This document shows, one piece after another, positions 16,003-26,322 of a DNA stretch of 64,000 nt. This stretch comes from Antiquaquibacter metalliresistens (GTDB lineage Bacteria; Actinomycetota; Actinomycetes; Actinomycetales; Microbacteriaceae): positions 186,001-250,000 of the forward strand of contig NZ_JARGEM010000003.1 of NCBI RefSeq assembly GCF_029211225.1. Reading direction: 5' to 3'. The notes beneath the pieces were generated by a model. That model was given only the letters and a program-made list of their open reading frames with translations, had not been told where the DNA came from and made no database searches. Each line of letters opens with the position of its first letter. Within the stretch, counting starts at the first letter, position 1. Made by a program: the position numbers and the translations under genes.

Positions 16003-19000
16003 ATGTCGTACCCCCGCCACACCCCCGACGAGCCCGTTCAGCCCTCGCCGCGCTTCCCCTCGATCGAGGAGCAGGTGCTGGCCTACTGGAAGCACGACGG
16101 CACGTTCCAGGCCTCGGTCGAGCAACGCGACGGATGCCCGGAGTGGGTGTTCTACGACGGCCCCCCGTTCGCCAACGGCCTGCCGCACTATGGCCACCTG
16201 CTCACCGGCTACGCCAAAGACCTCTTCCCGCGTTTCCAGACCATGCGCGGCAAGCAGGTGCACCGTCGTTTCGGCTGGGACACCCACGGCCTGCCCGCCG
16301 AACTTGAGGCCGAGCGCCAGCTCGGCATCACCGACAAGAGCCAGATCGAGCAGATGGGCATCGCCGCCTTCAACGCCGCAGCCAAGGAGTCGGTGCTCAA
16401 GTACACCAAGGAGTGGGAGGAGTACGTCACGCGCCAGGCGCGCTGGGTGGACTTCGAGAACGACTACAAGACCCTCGACCCAGGCTTCATGGAGTCGGTC
16501 ATGTGGGCCTTCAAGCGCCTGTACGACAAGGGCCTGGCCTACGAGGGCTACCGCGTGCTGCCCTACTGCTGGCGCGACCAGACGCCGCTGTCGAACCACG
16601 AGCTGCGCATGGACGACGACGTCTACAAGATGCGCCAGGACCAGTCGGTCACCGTCACCTTCCCGCTCGTCGGCGAGAAGGCGGAGGCGCTCGGCCTCAC
16701 CGCCGTCAAGGCGCTCGCGTGGACGACCACTCCGTGGACCCTGCCGACGAACCTCGCGCTCGCGGTGGGACCCGCGATCGAGTACGCGGTGCTCCCAGCC
16801 GGCCCGAACGGCGCCGCCGACGGGTCGACGACCTCGGAGTTCCTGCTCGCGACCGACACCATCCCCGCCTATGCGAAAGACCTCGGCTACGACTCCGTCG
16901 AGGTCGCGAAGGCGGCGGTCACGCGCGTGCTCGCGGGCGCCGACCTGGCCGGAGTGCACTACGACCGCCTCTGGGACTATTACGCGGACACCGAGGAGTG
17001 GGGCACCGAGCACGCCTGGCAGATCCTCGTGGCCGACTACGTCGCCACCGGGGAGGGCACGGGCATCGTGCACCAGGCGCCCGCCTACGGTGAAGACGAC
17101 CAGGTGGTGTGTGCGGCAGCCGGCATCCCGGTGATCCTCTCGGTCGACGACGCCGGCCGCTTTCTGCCGAACATCGAGGATGTCGCGGGCCTGCAGGTCT
17201 TCGACGCGAACAAGCCGCTCACCCAGCGGCTGCGCGCCGACGGCCGGCTGCTGCAGGTCAAGAGCTACGAGCACAGCTACCCGCACTGCTGGCGCTGCCG
17301 CAACCCGCTGATCTACAAGGCCGTCTCGAGCTGGTTCGTGAAGGTGCCCGAGTTCCGCGACCGCATGGGCGAGCTGAACCAACAGATCAACTGGGTGCCC
17401 GAGAACGTCAAGGACGGCCAGTTCGGCAAGTGGCTCGCGAACGCCCGCGACTGGTCGATCAGCCGCAACCGCTACTGGGGCAGCCCCATCCCGGTGTGGA
17501 AGAGCGACGACCCCGCTTACCCGCGCGTCGACGTCTACGGCTCGCTCGACGAGCTCGAGGCCGACTTCGGGGTGCGCCCGGCCGACCTGCACCGCCCGTA
17601 CATCGACGAGTTGACGAGGCCGAACCCGGATGACCCGACCGGCCGTTCGACGATGCGCCGCATCCCCGATGTGCTCGACGTCTGGTTCGACTCGGGCTCG
17701 ATGCCCTTCGCCCAGGTGCACTACCCCTTCGAGAACCAGGAGTGGTTCGACAGCCACAACCCCGCCGACTTCATCGTGGAGTACATCGGGCAGACCCGCG
17801 GCTGGTTCTACACGATGCACGTGCTCTCGACGGCGCTCTTCGACCGGCCCGCCTACAAGAACGTGATCAGCCACGGCATCGTGCTCGGCAGCGACGGGCA
17901 GAAGATGTCGAAGAGCTTGCGCAACTACCCCGATGTCTCCGAGGTCTTCGACCGGGACGGCGCGGATGCGATGCGCTGGTTCCTGATGTCCAGCTCGGTG
18001 ATCCGCGGCGGCAACCTCGTGGTCACGGAGGAGGGCATCCGCTCGGGCGTGCGCGAGCTGCTGCTGCCGCTGTGGAGCACGTACTACTTCTTCGCCCTCT
18101 ATGCGAACGCCGCCGGCGGCTACCAGGCCACCTGGCGCACCGACTCCGAGCACGTGCTCGACCGCTACCTGCTCGCGAAGACCCGGCAGCTGATCGTCGA
18201 CGTCACGAACGATCTCGAGGCGCTCGACAGCCCGTTCGCCGCGGCCCGCCTGCGCGACTTCGCCGACGTGCTCACCAACTGGTACGTGCGCCGCAGTCGC
18301 GACCGGTTCTGGTCCGGCGACGACATGGCGGCCTTCGACACGCTGTACACGGTGCTCGAGACCGTCGCGCGGGTCTCCGCCCCGCTGCTGCCGCTGGTCT
18401 CCGAGGAGATCTGGCGTGGGCTCACCGGCGGGCGCAGCGTGCACCTGACCGACTGGCCGGACGCCGAGGCGTTCCCCGCGGACGACGCGCTCGTGGCCGC
18501 GATGGACCGGGTGCGCGAGGTCGCCAGCGCTGGGCTCGCGCTGCGCAAGGCGCGCGGCCTGCGGGTGCGGCTGCCGTTGGCCGCACTCACCGTCGTCAGC
18601 CCGAGCGAGGGCCTGGATGCCTTCGCCGAGGTGCTGCGCGACGAGCTCAACGTGAAGTCCGTCTCGTTCCAGCCGCTCGAGGAGCACTCGCTCGCCGCGT
18701 ACGGCATCACGCGGCGCCTGAGCGTCAACGCACGCGCCCTGGGCCCGCGCGTCGGCAAAGACGTGCAGCGCATCATCCAGGCCGCGAAGGCCGGCGATTG
18801 GCGGTTGGACGGCGAGACGGTCACCGCCGGTGGCGTCGAGCTGCTGCCGGGCGAGTTCGAGCTGGAGCTGGATGCCGCCGACCCGACGAGCGCGATCGCG
18901 TTCCTCGGCGACGGAGGCTTCGTGATCCTCGACACCGTCACGACCCCCGAGCTCGAGGCGGAGGGGCTCGCGCGCGACCTGATCCGCGCCATCCAGGACA

Positions 19001-19275
19001 CGCGAAAGGCGGCGGGACTCGAGGTGAGCGACCGCATCGTGCTCTCGATCAAGGGTTCGGCGGAATCGGACATCATGGCGCTCGTCGACTTCGCGCCGAT
19101 GATCGATGCCGAGACCCTCGCGGTGGAGAGCGACTTCGCGTTCACAACCGATCCCGAGGCCGCGGCCGCACTCGACTCCGCCGCCGGCGCCCGCACGGTG
19201 CTGGCTGTCGGCGCGGGGGCGAATGCTGGTGTACTGGTCGTTGACGTATGGAAGTCGGGAGCTGTGGATGTCTGA
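16003..19275 (+). CDS. ileS: Isoleucyl-tRNA synthetase
   Basis: A 1090-residue class Ia synthetase that charges tRNA-Ile. The HIGH-type motif reads [15 protein letters not shown] (near residues 50-64) and the KMSKS loop [11 protein letters not shown] (near 635). The editing domain is between ([17 protein letters not shown]). The length and these signatures fit the eukaryote-like type 2 IleRS, a lineage linked to mupirocin tolerance; that is a family inference. Start ATG 16003 follows AGGAGCCGC and lies just after the T-box; an upstream in-frame ATG at 15907 falls inside the riboswitch. Its end overlaps folC by 8 bases. Confidence 0.96.
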   Translation: MSYPRHTPDEPVQPSPRFPSIEEQVLAYWKHDGTFQASVEQRDGCPEWVFYDGPPFANGLPHYGHLLTGYAKDLFPRFQTMRGKQVHRRFGWDTHGLPAELEAERQLGITDKSQIEQMGIAAFNAAAKESVLKYTKEWEEYVTRQARWVDFENDYKTLDPGFMESVMWAFKRLYDKGLAYEGYRVLPYCWRDQTPLSNHELRMDDDVYKMRQDQSVTVTFPLVGEKAEALGLTAVKALAWTTTPWTLPTNLALAVGPAIEYAVLPAGPNGAADGSTTSEFLLATDTIPAYAKDLGYDSVEVAKAAVTRVLAGADLAGVHYDRLWDYYADTEEWGTEHAWQILVADYVATGEGTGIVHQAPAYGEDDQVVCAAAGIPVILSVDDAGRFLPNIEDVAGLQVFDANKPLTQRLRADGRLLQVKSYEHSYPHCWRCRNPLIYKAVSSWFVKVPEFRDRMGELNQQINWVPENVKDGQFGKWLANARDWSISRNRYWGSPIPVWKSDDPAYPRVDVYGSLDELEADFGVRPADLHRPYIDELTRPNPDDPTGRSTMRRIPDVLDVWFDSGSMPFAQVHYPFENQEWFDSHNPADFIVEYIGQTRGWFYTMHVLSTALFDRPAYKNVISHGIVLGSDGQKMSKSLRNYPDVSEVFDRDGADAMRWFLMSSSVIRGGNLVVTEEGIRSGVRELLLPLWSTYYFFALYANAAGGYQATWRTDSEHVLDRYLLAKTRQLIVDVTNDLEALDSPFAAARLRDFADVLTNWYVRRSRDRFWSGDDMAAFDTLYTVLETVARVSAPLLPLVSEEIWRGLTGGRSVHLTDWPDAEAFPADDALVAAMDRVREVASAGLALRKARGLRVRLPLAALTVVSPSEGLDAFAEVLRDELNVKSVSFQPLEEHSLAAYGITRRLSVNARALGPRVGKDVQRIIQAAKAGDWRLDGETVTAGGVELLPGEFELELDAADPTSAIAFLGDGGFVILDTVTTPELEAEGLARDLIRAIQDTRKAAGLEVSDRIVLSIKGSAESDIMALVDFAPMIDAETLAVESDFAFTTDPEAAAALDSAAGARTVLAVGAGANAGVLVVDVWKSGAVDV

Positions 19276-20761
19276 ACGGGACCGCGATGACGAGTTCGCC
19301 GACGAGCGCGACCTCGGCGACGACGAGCAGAACCCGCTCGCCGACCTGAGCCCCTTCGCCGGCGGCGACGAAGGCGACAACCTCGACGAGGACTCCGACT
19401 GGGATCTCGAAGACGCCGAGTACCAGGAGGACGCCGACCGCGTGTTCGAGGAACTGCTCGAGCGGGTCGGTGAGGTCGCCCCGCAACCGCGGCTGGAGGC
19501 CACGCGACGGGTGGTCGAGCTGCTGGGCGACCCGCAGCGCAGCTACCCGATCATCCACGTCACCGGCACGAACGGCAAGACGTCGACGAGTCGCATCATC
19601 GAGTCCATCCTGCGCGCCTACGGGTTGCGCACCGGGCTCATGACCAGCCCGCACCTGCAGCGCGTGAACGAGCGGATCGTGATCGACGGCCAGCCGATCT
19701 CGAACCGAGCGCTCGCCGCGAACTGGGCCGACATCCGCCCGTTCATCGACATGGCCGACGCGGAGCTCATCGCCAACTCCGAGGAGCCGCTGACCTACTT
19801 CGAGGCGCTCACCGTGCTCGCCTTCGCGAGCTTCGCCGACGCGCCGGTCGATGTCGCGGTGATCGAGGTCGGCATGGGCGGGGAGTGGGATTCCACGAAC
19901 GTCGCCGACGGTCAGGTCGCCGTCTTCGCACCGATCGCCCTCGATCACACCCAGCGGCTCGGCGCGACGGTCGCGGAGATCGCGCGCACCAAGGCGGGCA
20001 TCATCAAGCCGGTGGCCTCCGTCGTCTCCGCCGTGCAGGTGCCAGAGGCGCTCGCCGAACTCGAACGTGCGAGTGAACTCACCGAGTCGAGCCTCGCGGT
20101 GGAGGGCGACGCCTTCGCGCTCGAATCCACCGCCGTGGCCGTCGGCGGGCAGCTGATCACCGTGCGCGGACTCGCGGGCACGTACCGGGACCTGTTCCTG
20201 CCGCTGTTCGGGGAGCACCAGGGCCACAACGCGGCGCTGGCCATCGCCGCCGTCGAGTCGTTCCTCGGCGCGGGCACTCAGGCTCTGGTCGGCGACGTGC
20301 TCGAGGAGGGCCTCGCCCTGGCGACCTCGCCGGGACGCCTGCACCTGATCGGCATCGAGCCGACCGTGATCGTCGATGCCGCGCACAATCCGCACGGTGC
20401 CACGGCGCTCGCCTCGGCCCTCTCGACGTATTTCACGTTCGACGAGTTCTGCGTGGTGATCGGTGTGCTGCAGGACAAGGATGCCGCCGGCATCGTCGAA
20501 GCGCTCGCCCCGATCGCGACGCGCTTCCACGTCACCCGCTCGCAGTCCGACCGCGCCATCGACCCGGACGACCTCGCCGCCGTCGTGCGCGAGTGGGTGC
20601 CCGAAGACGCGACGTCCGCCTACGAGTCCTTCGAGTTCGCGGTGCAGGATGCGCGCGTCTGGGCCAGCGAGTCCCCGCGCCGTGCCGTGGTCGTCACCGG
20701 CTCGATCACGCTCGTGGGCGAGGCCATCGCCCTCGCCGCGGCCGAGAGCTGGAAGCGATGA
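19268..20761 (+). CDS. folC: Folylpolyglutamate synthase / dihydrofolate synthase
   Basis: A 497-residue Mur-ligase-family enzyme that adds glutamate to folates. The ATP-binding P-loop is [15 protein letters not shown] near residues 96-110. [11 protein letters not shown] and the [15 protein letters not shown] segment follow, with the C-terminal domain motif VDAAHNPHG. The first 60 residues are a very acidic extension ([15 protein letters not shown]...) not needed for the fold; the ATG at 19268 overlaps the ileS stop. It is translationally coupled to the next gene (ATGA) in an ileS-folC-DUF4233-ndk run. Confidence 0.94.
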   Translation: MSERDRDDEFADERDLGDDEQNPLADLSPFAGGDEGDNLDEDSDWDLEDAEYQEDADRVFEELLERVGEVAPQPRLEATRRVVELLGDPQRSYPIIHVTGTNGKTSTSRIIESILRAYGLRTGLMTSPHLQRVNERIVIDGQPISNRALAANWADIRPFIDMADAELIANSEEPLTYFEALTVLAFASFADAPVDVAVIEVGMGGEWDSTNVADGQVAVFAPIALDHTQRLGATVAEIARTKAGIIKPVASVVSAVQVPEALAELERASELTESSLAVEGDAFALESTAVAVGGQLITVRGLAGTYRDLFLPLFGEHQGHNAALAIAAVESFLGAGTQALVGDVLEEGLALATSPGRLHLIGIEPTVIVDAAHNPHGATALASALSTYFTFDEFCVVIGVLQDKDAAGIVEALAPIATRFHVTRSQSDRAIDPDDLAAVVREWVPEDATSAYESFEFAVQDARVWASESPRRAVVVTGSITLVGEAIALAAAESWKR

Positions 20762-21144
20762 CCACGGCCTCCGCCAGCCGGCCCCGGCGCGAGCGTTCGG
20801 CGACCGAGTCGCTGCTGTCGATCGCGCTCGGTCTCGAAGCCGCCCTCGTGTTCTTCGTCACCCTCACCGCCTACGGGTTGCGCGCCCTGCCGCCCGTCGC
20901 GGCGTTCGCCGGGGGAGCGGCGCTCATCGTGCTGCTGATCGTCACCGGCCGCCTCCTGCGGTACCGGTGGGGAGTGTGGCTGGGGTGGGGGCTGCAGGCC
21001 GTGCTCATCGCGACGGGCATCCTGCTGCCGGTGATGTTCTTCATCGGTGCCGGATTCGCCGGCATCTGGGTGTTCTGCTTCGTCAAGGGGCGTCAGCTCG
21101 ACGCCGCCAAACTCAACCACCACCCCGAACAGGAGTCATCGTGA
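20758..21144 (+). CDS. DUF4233 membrane protein
   Basis: A 128-residue protein with four membrane helices (SIALGLEAALVFFVTLTAYG, AFAGGAALIVLLIVTGRLL, VWLGWGLQAVLIATGILLP, VMFFIGAGFAGIWVFCFVKG). The sequence and its place between folC and ndk are characteristic of the actinobacterial DUF4233 family, which has no known function. It starts in the folC stop (ATGA) and ends inside the ndk start (GTGA), so all three are probably co-translated. Confidence 0.9.
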   Translation: MTTASASRPRRERSATESLLSIALGLEAALVFFVTLTAYGLRALPPVAAFAGGAALIVLLIVTGRLLRYRWGVWLGWGLQAVLIATGILLPVMFFIGAGFAGIWVFCFVKGRQLDAAKLNHHPEQESS

Positions 21145-21563
21145 CCACCGCCATCGAAGAGACCCTCGTGCTCGTCAAGCCCGACGGAGTCGCCCGCAAC
21201 CTCACGGGCGAGATCCTGCGCCGCATCGAGGCGAAGGGCTACCAGCTCGTCGACATCAAGCTCGTCGAGGCCGATCTCGAGCTGCTCGCGGCGCACTACG
21301 AGGAGCACCAGGGCAAGCCGTTCTACGAGCCGCTCGTGGAGTTCATGCAGTCCGGCGCCATCGTCGCGCTGCGCATCGCCGGTCACCGCGTGATCGAGGG
21401 CTTCCGCTCGCTCGCCGGTACGACCGATCCGACGACGGCCGCGCCCGGCACCATCCGCGGCGACCTCGGCCGCGACTGGGGCGTGAAGGTGCAGCAGAAC
21501 CTCGTGCACGGCAGCGACTCGCCCGAGTCGGCCGCGCGGGAACTCGCGCTCTGGTTCGGCTGA
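21141..21563 (+). CDS. ndk: Nucleoside diphosphate kinase
   Basis: A 140-residue NDK that balances NTP and dNTP pools by phosphate transfer through a phospho-histidine. The N-terminal TLVLVKPDGVARNL, the active-site segment around NLVHGSDSPESAARELALWF with the catalytic His, and GTIRGDLG are all present, and the length is standard. The GTG start overlaps the DUF4233 stop and follows an AGGAG ribosome site. Confidence 0.97.
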   Translation: MTTAIEETLVLVKPDGVARNLTGEILRRIEAKGYQLVDIKLVEADLELLAAHYEEHQGKPFYEPLVEFMQSGAIVALRIAGHRVIEGFRSLAGTTDPTTAAPGTIRGDLGRDWGVKVQQNLVHGSDSPESAARELALWFG

Positions 21564-21644
21564 CCCCGGGCGGCTGACGGGACCTTCAGCCCTGCGAGGA
21601 TCGCTGCGTGATGCCCACACTGGTCGAGGACCGAGAGGGGCGAC

Positions 21645-22856
21645 ATGGCGCAGCGGGCGCAGCGGGCGAAGGGGAGGGCGCGAAGGGTGACCTTGGCGAT
21701 CATCGGGGCAGTGGTCGGCGTTGTCGCGCTCGGGCTCGTCGGCATCCTCGCCGTCGGGGGACTCCTCGTGCCCGCGCGCTACCTCGATTCTTGGGATCGC
21801 TCGGCCTACGAGCGCTTCGACGATCCGCGCCTGCAGTTGGTGGCGCACGGCATCCTGGCGCCGAGCGGCCACAACATGCAGCCGTGGATCGTGCGGCTCG
21901 ATGCCGACGACCCGCATGCATTCGACGTCTACGTGGATGCCGAGCGACTGACCCCTGCGGTCGATCCGCTCGCGCGCCAGACCCTGGTCTCCGTCGGCAC
22001 CTTCCTCGAGTACCTGCGAGTGGCGGGGGACCGGCTCGGCTGGAGCGTCGACGTCGCACTGTTCCCCGAGGGCGACTATGACGAGGGCCGACTCGAGCGC
22101 AGCATGACGGAGCTCCCGGCCGCGCGCGTCACGATCAGCGAAGCCGCGCCCACGAGGGGCGGCGACTATGAGGCCCTGTATCTCTCGGACACGAACCGCG
22201 ATCCGTATGCGGCGACGCCGCTGAGCGTCGAGCAGCGCGAGGCGCTCGCTGGGCTCGCCGCAGACGGCGGTCCCGGCCTCGAGCTCCTCGAAGACCCCGC
22301 CGACCTCGATGCGCTCGCCGGGTTCGGCGTGCGCGGCACGACGATCGAGGCGGCGGATGCCGCGGCCATCGCCGAGACGGCCGCCGTGTTCCGCTCCAAC
22401 GAGTGGCAGAAGAACGAACGCCCCTGGGGCTTCGCCGTGGAGGGGCAGGGCACCAGCGGGTTCATGAAGTACCTGCTGCAGGGGCTGCTCACCCTGTTCC
22501 CGGGCATGAACGAGGGCGATGCGGCCGCGCAGCGCGCGATCGACCTCACCACGTCCGAGGTGGCCGCGACGCCGGCGTACGCGCTCATCACCACCGACGG
22601 CAACACCCGCGCCGAGCAGGTCGAGGCGGGCGAACTGTACGCGCGGTTCCAGTTGCGAGCGCGCACCCTCGGCCTCGTGGTGCAGCCGCTGAGCCAGGTG
22701 CTCGAGGAGTACCCGGCGATGAGCGAGGAGTACGCCGCGGTGCACGCTCGGTTCGCGCCCGATGGGGGCACCATCCAGATGATCGCGCGGGTCGGCACCC
22801 CCACCAAGGACTACCCGGTGACGATGCGCCGCACCGTCGAAGACCTGGTGCGCTGA
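21645..22856 (+). CDS. Acg-family FMN-binding nitroreductase-like protein, membrane-anchored
   Basis: A 403-residue protein. One N-terminal membrane helix (LAIIGAVVGVVALGLVGILAVGGLLV) is followed by two nitroreductase-like halves. HGILAPSGHNMQPWIVRL matches the A-P-S-xHN-xQPW element of the mycobacterial Acg family, in which FMN is bound but ordinary nitroreductase activity is doubtful. FRSNEWQKNERPWGFAVEGQGTSG and LGLVVQPLSQVLEEYP fit the second half. The membrane anchor suggests the flavin domain faces outward or sits at the membrane. The start ATG follows GAGGGGCGAC. Confidence 0.85.
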   Translation: MAQRAQRAKGRARRVTLAIIGAVVGVVALGLVGILAVGGLLVPARYLDSWDRSAYERFDDPRLQLVAHGILAPSGHNMQPWIVRLDADDPHAFDVYVDAERLTPAVDPLARQTLVSVGTFLEYLRVAGDRLGWSVDVALFPEGDYDEGRLERSMTELPAARVTISEAAPTRGGDYEALYLSDTNRDPYAATPLSVEQREALAGLAADGGPGLELLEDPADLDALAGFGVRGTTIEAADAAAIAETAAVFRSNEWQKNERPWGFAVEGQGTSGFMKYLLQGLLTLFPGMNEGDAAAQRAIDLTTSEVAATPAYALITTDGNTRAEQVEAGELYARFQLRARTLGLVVQPLSQVLEEYPAMSEEYAAVHARFAPDGGTIQMIARVGTPTKDYPVTMRRTVEDLVR

Positions 22857-22864
22857 GCGCGCGA

Positions 22865-23461
22865 TCAGACCAGGGTCGACAGCACGTCCAGTCGCACCTG
22901 CGCGGTGATGAGGATGATCAGGTAGCCGAGCACGGTGATCGCCGGCACCCAGGTGTACAGGCGCTCACCGAGCGGCATGAGCCGCGCGCCGAACACGCCC
23001 TCACGAGCATTGCGCAGCGTGAGCGTCCAGAACATCGGGATCACGACGGTCCACACCAGCAGGCACCAGGGGCACAGCGTGCCGAGGTTGAAGATGCTCT
23101 GGTAGGGCAGCCAGATGCAGAACAGGAACGCGCCGAACACGCCCACGTTGAAGGTGATCCAGAACCAGCGGGCGAAGCTCGCACCCGCGAGCAGCGCCGT
23201 GCCGACCGCGATCGGGGCGACGAATCCGCCGAGGCCGAGGATGGGGTTCGGGAATCCGAGAATGGCCCCCTGCCAGGAGTCGAGGTTCTTGCCGCACTGC
23301 ACGATCACGCTGAGGTTGCAGTCGAGGTCCGCCTCCGGGTTCATGAGCACCGCGATCTTGTCGATCGTGAGGGCGAACGACGCCCACCACCCGAGGGCTC
23401 CGGTGACGATGAGCAGAATGGCCAGGGTCAGGGGTCGGCGCGCCGCCGGGGCATCGGTCAT
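22865..23461 (-). CDS. Vitamin K epoxide reductase (VKOR) family protein
   Basis: A 198-residue membrane protein with four or five helices. The VKOR hallmarks are present: a loop cysteine pair (DLDCNLSVIVQCGKNLDSWQG) and the redox CPWC motif at a helix start (LGTLCPWCLLVWTVV). In actinobacteria VKOR re-oxidises DsbA-like proteins outside the membrane, passing electrons to menaquinone. Start ATG 23461 was chosen; an in-frame ATG at 23491 would add MSRRAWNNPT. An AATAAT hexamer ends a few bases before 23461, so a leaderless mRNA is possible. No thioredoxin-fold partner is adjacent. Confidence 0.9.
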   Translation of the reverse strand: MTDAPAARRPLTLAILLIVTGALGWWASFALTIDKIAVLMNPEADLDCNLSVIVQCGKNLDSWQGAILGFPNPILGLGGFVAPIAVGTALLAGASFARWFWITFNVGVFGAFLFCIWLPYQSIFNLGTLCPWCLLVWTVVIPMFWTLTLRNAREGVFGARLMPLGERLYTWVPAITVLGYLIILITAQVRLDVLSTLV

Positions 23462-23529
23462 GGTCGGATTATTCCATGCGCGCCGGGACACGGCCTGAGG
23501 CCGAAGGTCCCGTTACCACTCGCGCGTGC

Positions 23530-23807
23530 GATAATGGACGGCAGTCATCTGAGCCGCGCTCGGAATGACGCCAGAGAAGGCTTACCGGGCAGAGAACCGG
23601 GCAGGATGCGACACCAGTCGCACGATTCGGATAGCCAGTTCCGAAGTGCGGTGACAGCGCACAACTGCGGCGCGAGCGGTCACCAAGGCAGGCCCGCCGC
23701 AGGACATGAAGGATTAGGTAGCGGTCCACCGCGGATGCGGGGATGGCGCACGAGAGAGTACCCGGTGGGCGGCGCGGTTGCCCACCCGGGCTAGGAGTAC
23801 ACCAGCG
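23530..23807 (+). promoter_or_regulatory. Promoter and long structured 5' leader of the RNase E/G gene
   Basis: The gap between the VKOR start and this gene is 346 bases. A GATAAT hexamer at 23530-23535 is a good -10 box, which would leave a leader of about 265 bases. It has several inverted repeats, including GTGCGG...GCGCAC at 23648-23662 and CCCGGTGGGC...GCCCACCCGGG at 23761-23792, the latter ending just before the AGGAG ribosome site. No open reading frame is convincing in it. RNase E mRNAs in other bacteria are autoregulated through such leaders; that role here is inferred. Confidence 0.6.
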
Positions 23808-26294
23808 ATGGTGAACACAAACGAAGAAGAGACCCCGAAGAAGCGCAGCCGATTGTTCGGTGGGCGGCGTGCGAGTGCGGATGCCGCGGCGCCCGAGCCG
23901 CAGACGCCGCCGGCTGCACCCGCCGAGGCTGCGCAGGCCGCAGCGCCCGAGGTGCAGCAGGTCGAGGCCCCGCGGGCCGAAGCCGCCGAGCCCCGCAAGC
24001 GCGCCCCGCGCTCCGCGCCGGCCAAGAGCGCCGCGGAGCACGTCGCGAGCACGACCGAGCCCAGCGAGTCGAGCTCGCCGGGCACCGAGTCGGCGGAGGA
24101 AGCGGCGCCGAAGTCCCGTCCCCGCACGCGCAAGAAGCCGATCACCGAGCCCGCGCCCGAGATGAACACCGAGGCGCCCGACATCGAGACGCCGAGCGAG
24201 CCGGTCGCACCGGTTCGTCGGCCCACGACATCCCTGCTCTTTCAGGCACCCGATCTGCCGCCGTTGCCGGAGCGCTCCGGCCCGCTCGAGCTGCCGGAGG
24301 AGCCCGGTTCGGTGCGTCGTCGCTCGCGGCGCCGCCCGGGTGAGGACGCCCGCCCGGGCGATGACGCCCCGAACACCGTCGTGCGGGTGCGGGAGCCCCG
24401 CCGCCAGCAGCAGCCCGAGCTCATCACCGAGCCGCAGCGGGTCAAGGGCTCCACGCGCCTCGAGGCCAAGAAGCAGCGCCGCCGCGACGGACGGGATGCC
24501 GGCCGCCGGCGCCCCGTCGTCACCGAGAGCGAGTTCCTGGCCCGCCGCGAGGCCGTCGACCGCGTGATGGTGGTGCGCTCGAAGTTCGGGCGCATCCAGA
24601 TCGCCGTGCTCGAAGACGGCGTGCTCGTGGAGCACTACGTCGCGCGTTCGCAGGAGGCGAGCCTCATCGGCAACGTCTACCTCGGCCGCGTGCAGAACGT
24701 GCTGCCGAGCATGGAGGCCGCCTTCGTTGACATCGGTCGCGGCCGCAACGCCGTGCTCTACTCGGGCGAGGTGGACTGGGATGCCGCGGCGGAGAACTCC
24801 GCCGAGGGCAAGAACCAGGCCCGCCGCATCGAACTCGCGCTCAAGCCCGGCGACCGTGTGCTCGTGCAGGTCACGAAGGACCCCGTCGGACACAAGGGTG
24901 CCCGGCTCACGAGCCAGGTGAGCCTGCCCGGCCGCTACCTCGTCTACGTGCCGAACGGCTCCATGTCGGGCATCAGCCGCAAGCTGCCCGACACCGAGCG
25001 CGCCCGCCTCAAGAAGATCCTCAAGGAGGTGCTGCCCGAGAACGTGGGCGTGATCGTGCGCACCGCAGCCGAGGGTGCCACCGAGGAGCAGCTCACGCTC
25101 GACGTGCAGCGACTGACGAACCAGTGGGCCGAGATCAGCCGCCAGGTCGAGACCGTGCAGGCTCCGGCGCTGCTGCACAGCGAGCCCGACCTGCTCATCA
25201 AGATCATCCGCGACGTCTTCAACGAGGACTTCCACCGGCTCGTGATCGAGGGCGACGATGCTCGCCAGACGATCGAGAGCTACCTGCGTGCCGTCGCCCC
25301 CGACCTCATCGACCGGGTCGCCAGCTACGAGGGTTCCGCGGACTCCTTCGACGAGTTCCGGGTCAGTGAGCAGATCGAGAAGGCGCTCGACCGCAAGGTC
25401 TGGCTGCCCTCCGGCGGTTCGCTCGTCATCGACCGCACCGAGGCGATGACGGTCGTCGACGTCAACACGGGCAAGTTCGTCGGCTCGGGCGGCAACCTCG
25501 AGGAGACCGTCACCAAGAACAACCTCGAGGCGGCCGAGGAGATCGTGCGCCAGCTGCGTCTGCGCGACATCGGCGGCATCATCGTGGTCGACTTCATCGA
25601 CATGGTGCTCGAGACCAACCGCGACCTCGTGCTGCGCCGGCTCGTCGAGTGCCTCTCGCGCGACCGCACCAAGCACCAGGTCGCCGAGGTCACCTCGCTG
25701 GGCCTCGTGCAGATGACCCGCAAGAAGCTGGGACTCGGCCTGCTCGAGACCTTCAGCGAGCCCTGCGAGACGTGCGCGGGTCGCGGCATCATCGTGCACC
25801 ACGACCCCGTCACCAAGCACCGCCAACAGGTGCAGACTGCGCAGCCCGAGCAGGGCGGCGGACGCCGCAACCGCAACCGCGGTGGCGGCGGCGGTGGCGC
25901 CCAGACCCCTGCCGTGAAGAACGGCGTGGGCAGCGCGGGCACGCACGCGATCACGGAGGACGTGCGCAACGCCCTGGCCCGGGTCGCGGCGAGCACGGTG
26001 CACACCGAGTCGATCGCGATCGTGGATGCCGCGGCATCCGCCCCCGTCGAGTCGGCCGTGCCCGTCGTGGAGGAGACCGTGGCGATTCTCGACATCCCCG
26101 TCGCGAAGGCCGCGCGCCAGCCGCGTCGGGCCCTGCCGAAGGATGCCGAGCAGATCCTCGGCTCCGTGCTCGATGCCCTCCCCGAGCCGAAGCAGCCGGG
26201 GCAGGGGCGCTCGCGCGTCTCGCGCCGCGCCGGCAGCGCCGGGGCGATCGTGAGCGCGCCCGTCACCACCGAGCCGAGCGAGCCGCAGGACTGA
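23808..26294 (+). CDS. rne: Ribonuclease E/G family endoribonuclease
   Basis: An 828-residue endoribonuclease for rRNA maturation and mRNA decay. Residues 1-230 are disordered and charged (KKRSRLFGGRRAS, then Ala/Pro/Glu-rich), as in actinobacterial RNase E, where catalysis sits centrally. The S1 domain (NVYLGRVQNVLPSMEAAFVDIG) lies near residues 290-310. The catalytic core has TVVDVNTGKFVGSG and GGIIVVDFIDM with metal-binding aspartates. The zinc-link EPCETCAGRG is present, then a Gly/Arg-rich tail. Start ATG 23808 follows the GGCTAGGAG ribosome site. Confidence 0.94.
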   Translation: MVNTNEEETPKKRSRLFGGRRASADAAAPEPQTPPAAPAEAAQAAAPEVQQVEAPRAEAAEPRKRAPRSAPAKSAAEHVASTTEPSESSSPGTESAEEAAPKSRPRTRKKPITEPAPEMNTEAPDIETPSEPVAPVRRPTTSLLFQAPDLPPLPERSGPLELPEEPGSVRRRSRRRPGEDARPGDDAPNTVVRVREPRRQQQPELITEPQRVKGSTRLEAKKQRRRDGRDAGRRRPVVTESEFLARREAVDRVMVVRSKFGRIQIAVLEDGVLVEHYVARSQEASLIGNVYLGRVQNVLPSMEAAFVDIGRGRNAVLYSGEVDWDAAAENSAEGKNQARRIELALKPGDRVLVQVTKDPVGHKGARLTSQVSLPGRYLVYVPNGSMSGISRKLPDTERARLKKILKEVLPENVGVIVRTAAEGATEEQLTLDVQRLTNQWAEISRQVETVQAPALLHSEPDLLIKIIRDVFNEDFHRLVIEGDDARQTIESYLRAVAPDLIDRVASYEGSADSFDEFRVSEQIEKALDRKVWLPSGGSLVIDRTEAMTVVDVNTGKFVGSGGNLEETVTKNNLEAAEEIVRQLRLRDIGGIIVVDFIDMVLETNRDLVLRRLVECLSRDRTKHQVAEVTSLGLVQMTRKKLGLGLLETFSEPCETCAGRGIIVHHDPVTKHRQQVQTAQPEQGGGRRNRNRGGGGGGAQTPAVKNGVGSAGTHAITEDVRNALARVAASTVHTESIAIVDAAASAPVESAVPVVEETVAILDIPVAKAARQPRRALPKDAEQILGSVLDALPEPKQPGQGRSRVSRRAGSAGAIVSAPVTTEPSEPQD

Positions 26295-26322
26295 GCGGGC
26301 AGAGGCCACGTAGGCTTTCCGC

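Noticed and set aside
15844-19503. 1219-codon minus-strand frame over ileS
   Set aside because: Fully antisense to the IleRS gene, with low-complexity His/Arg/Glu content; a shadow frame.
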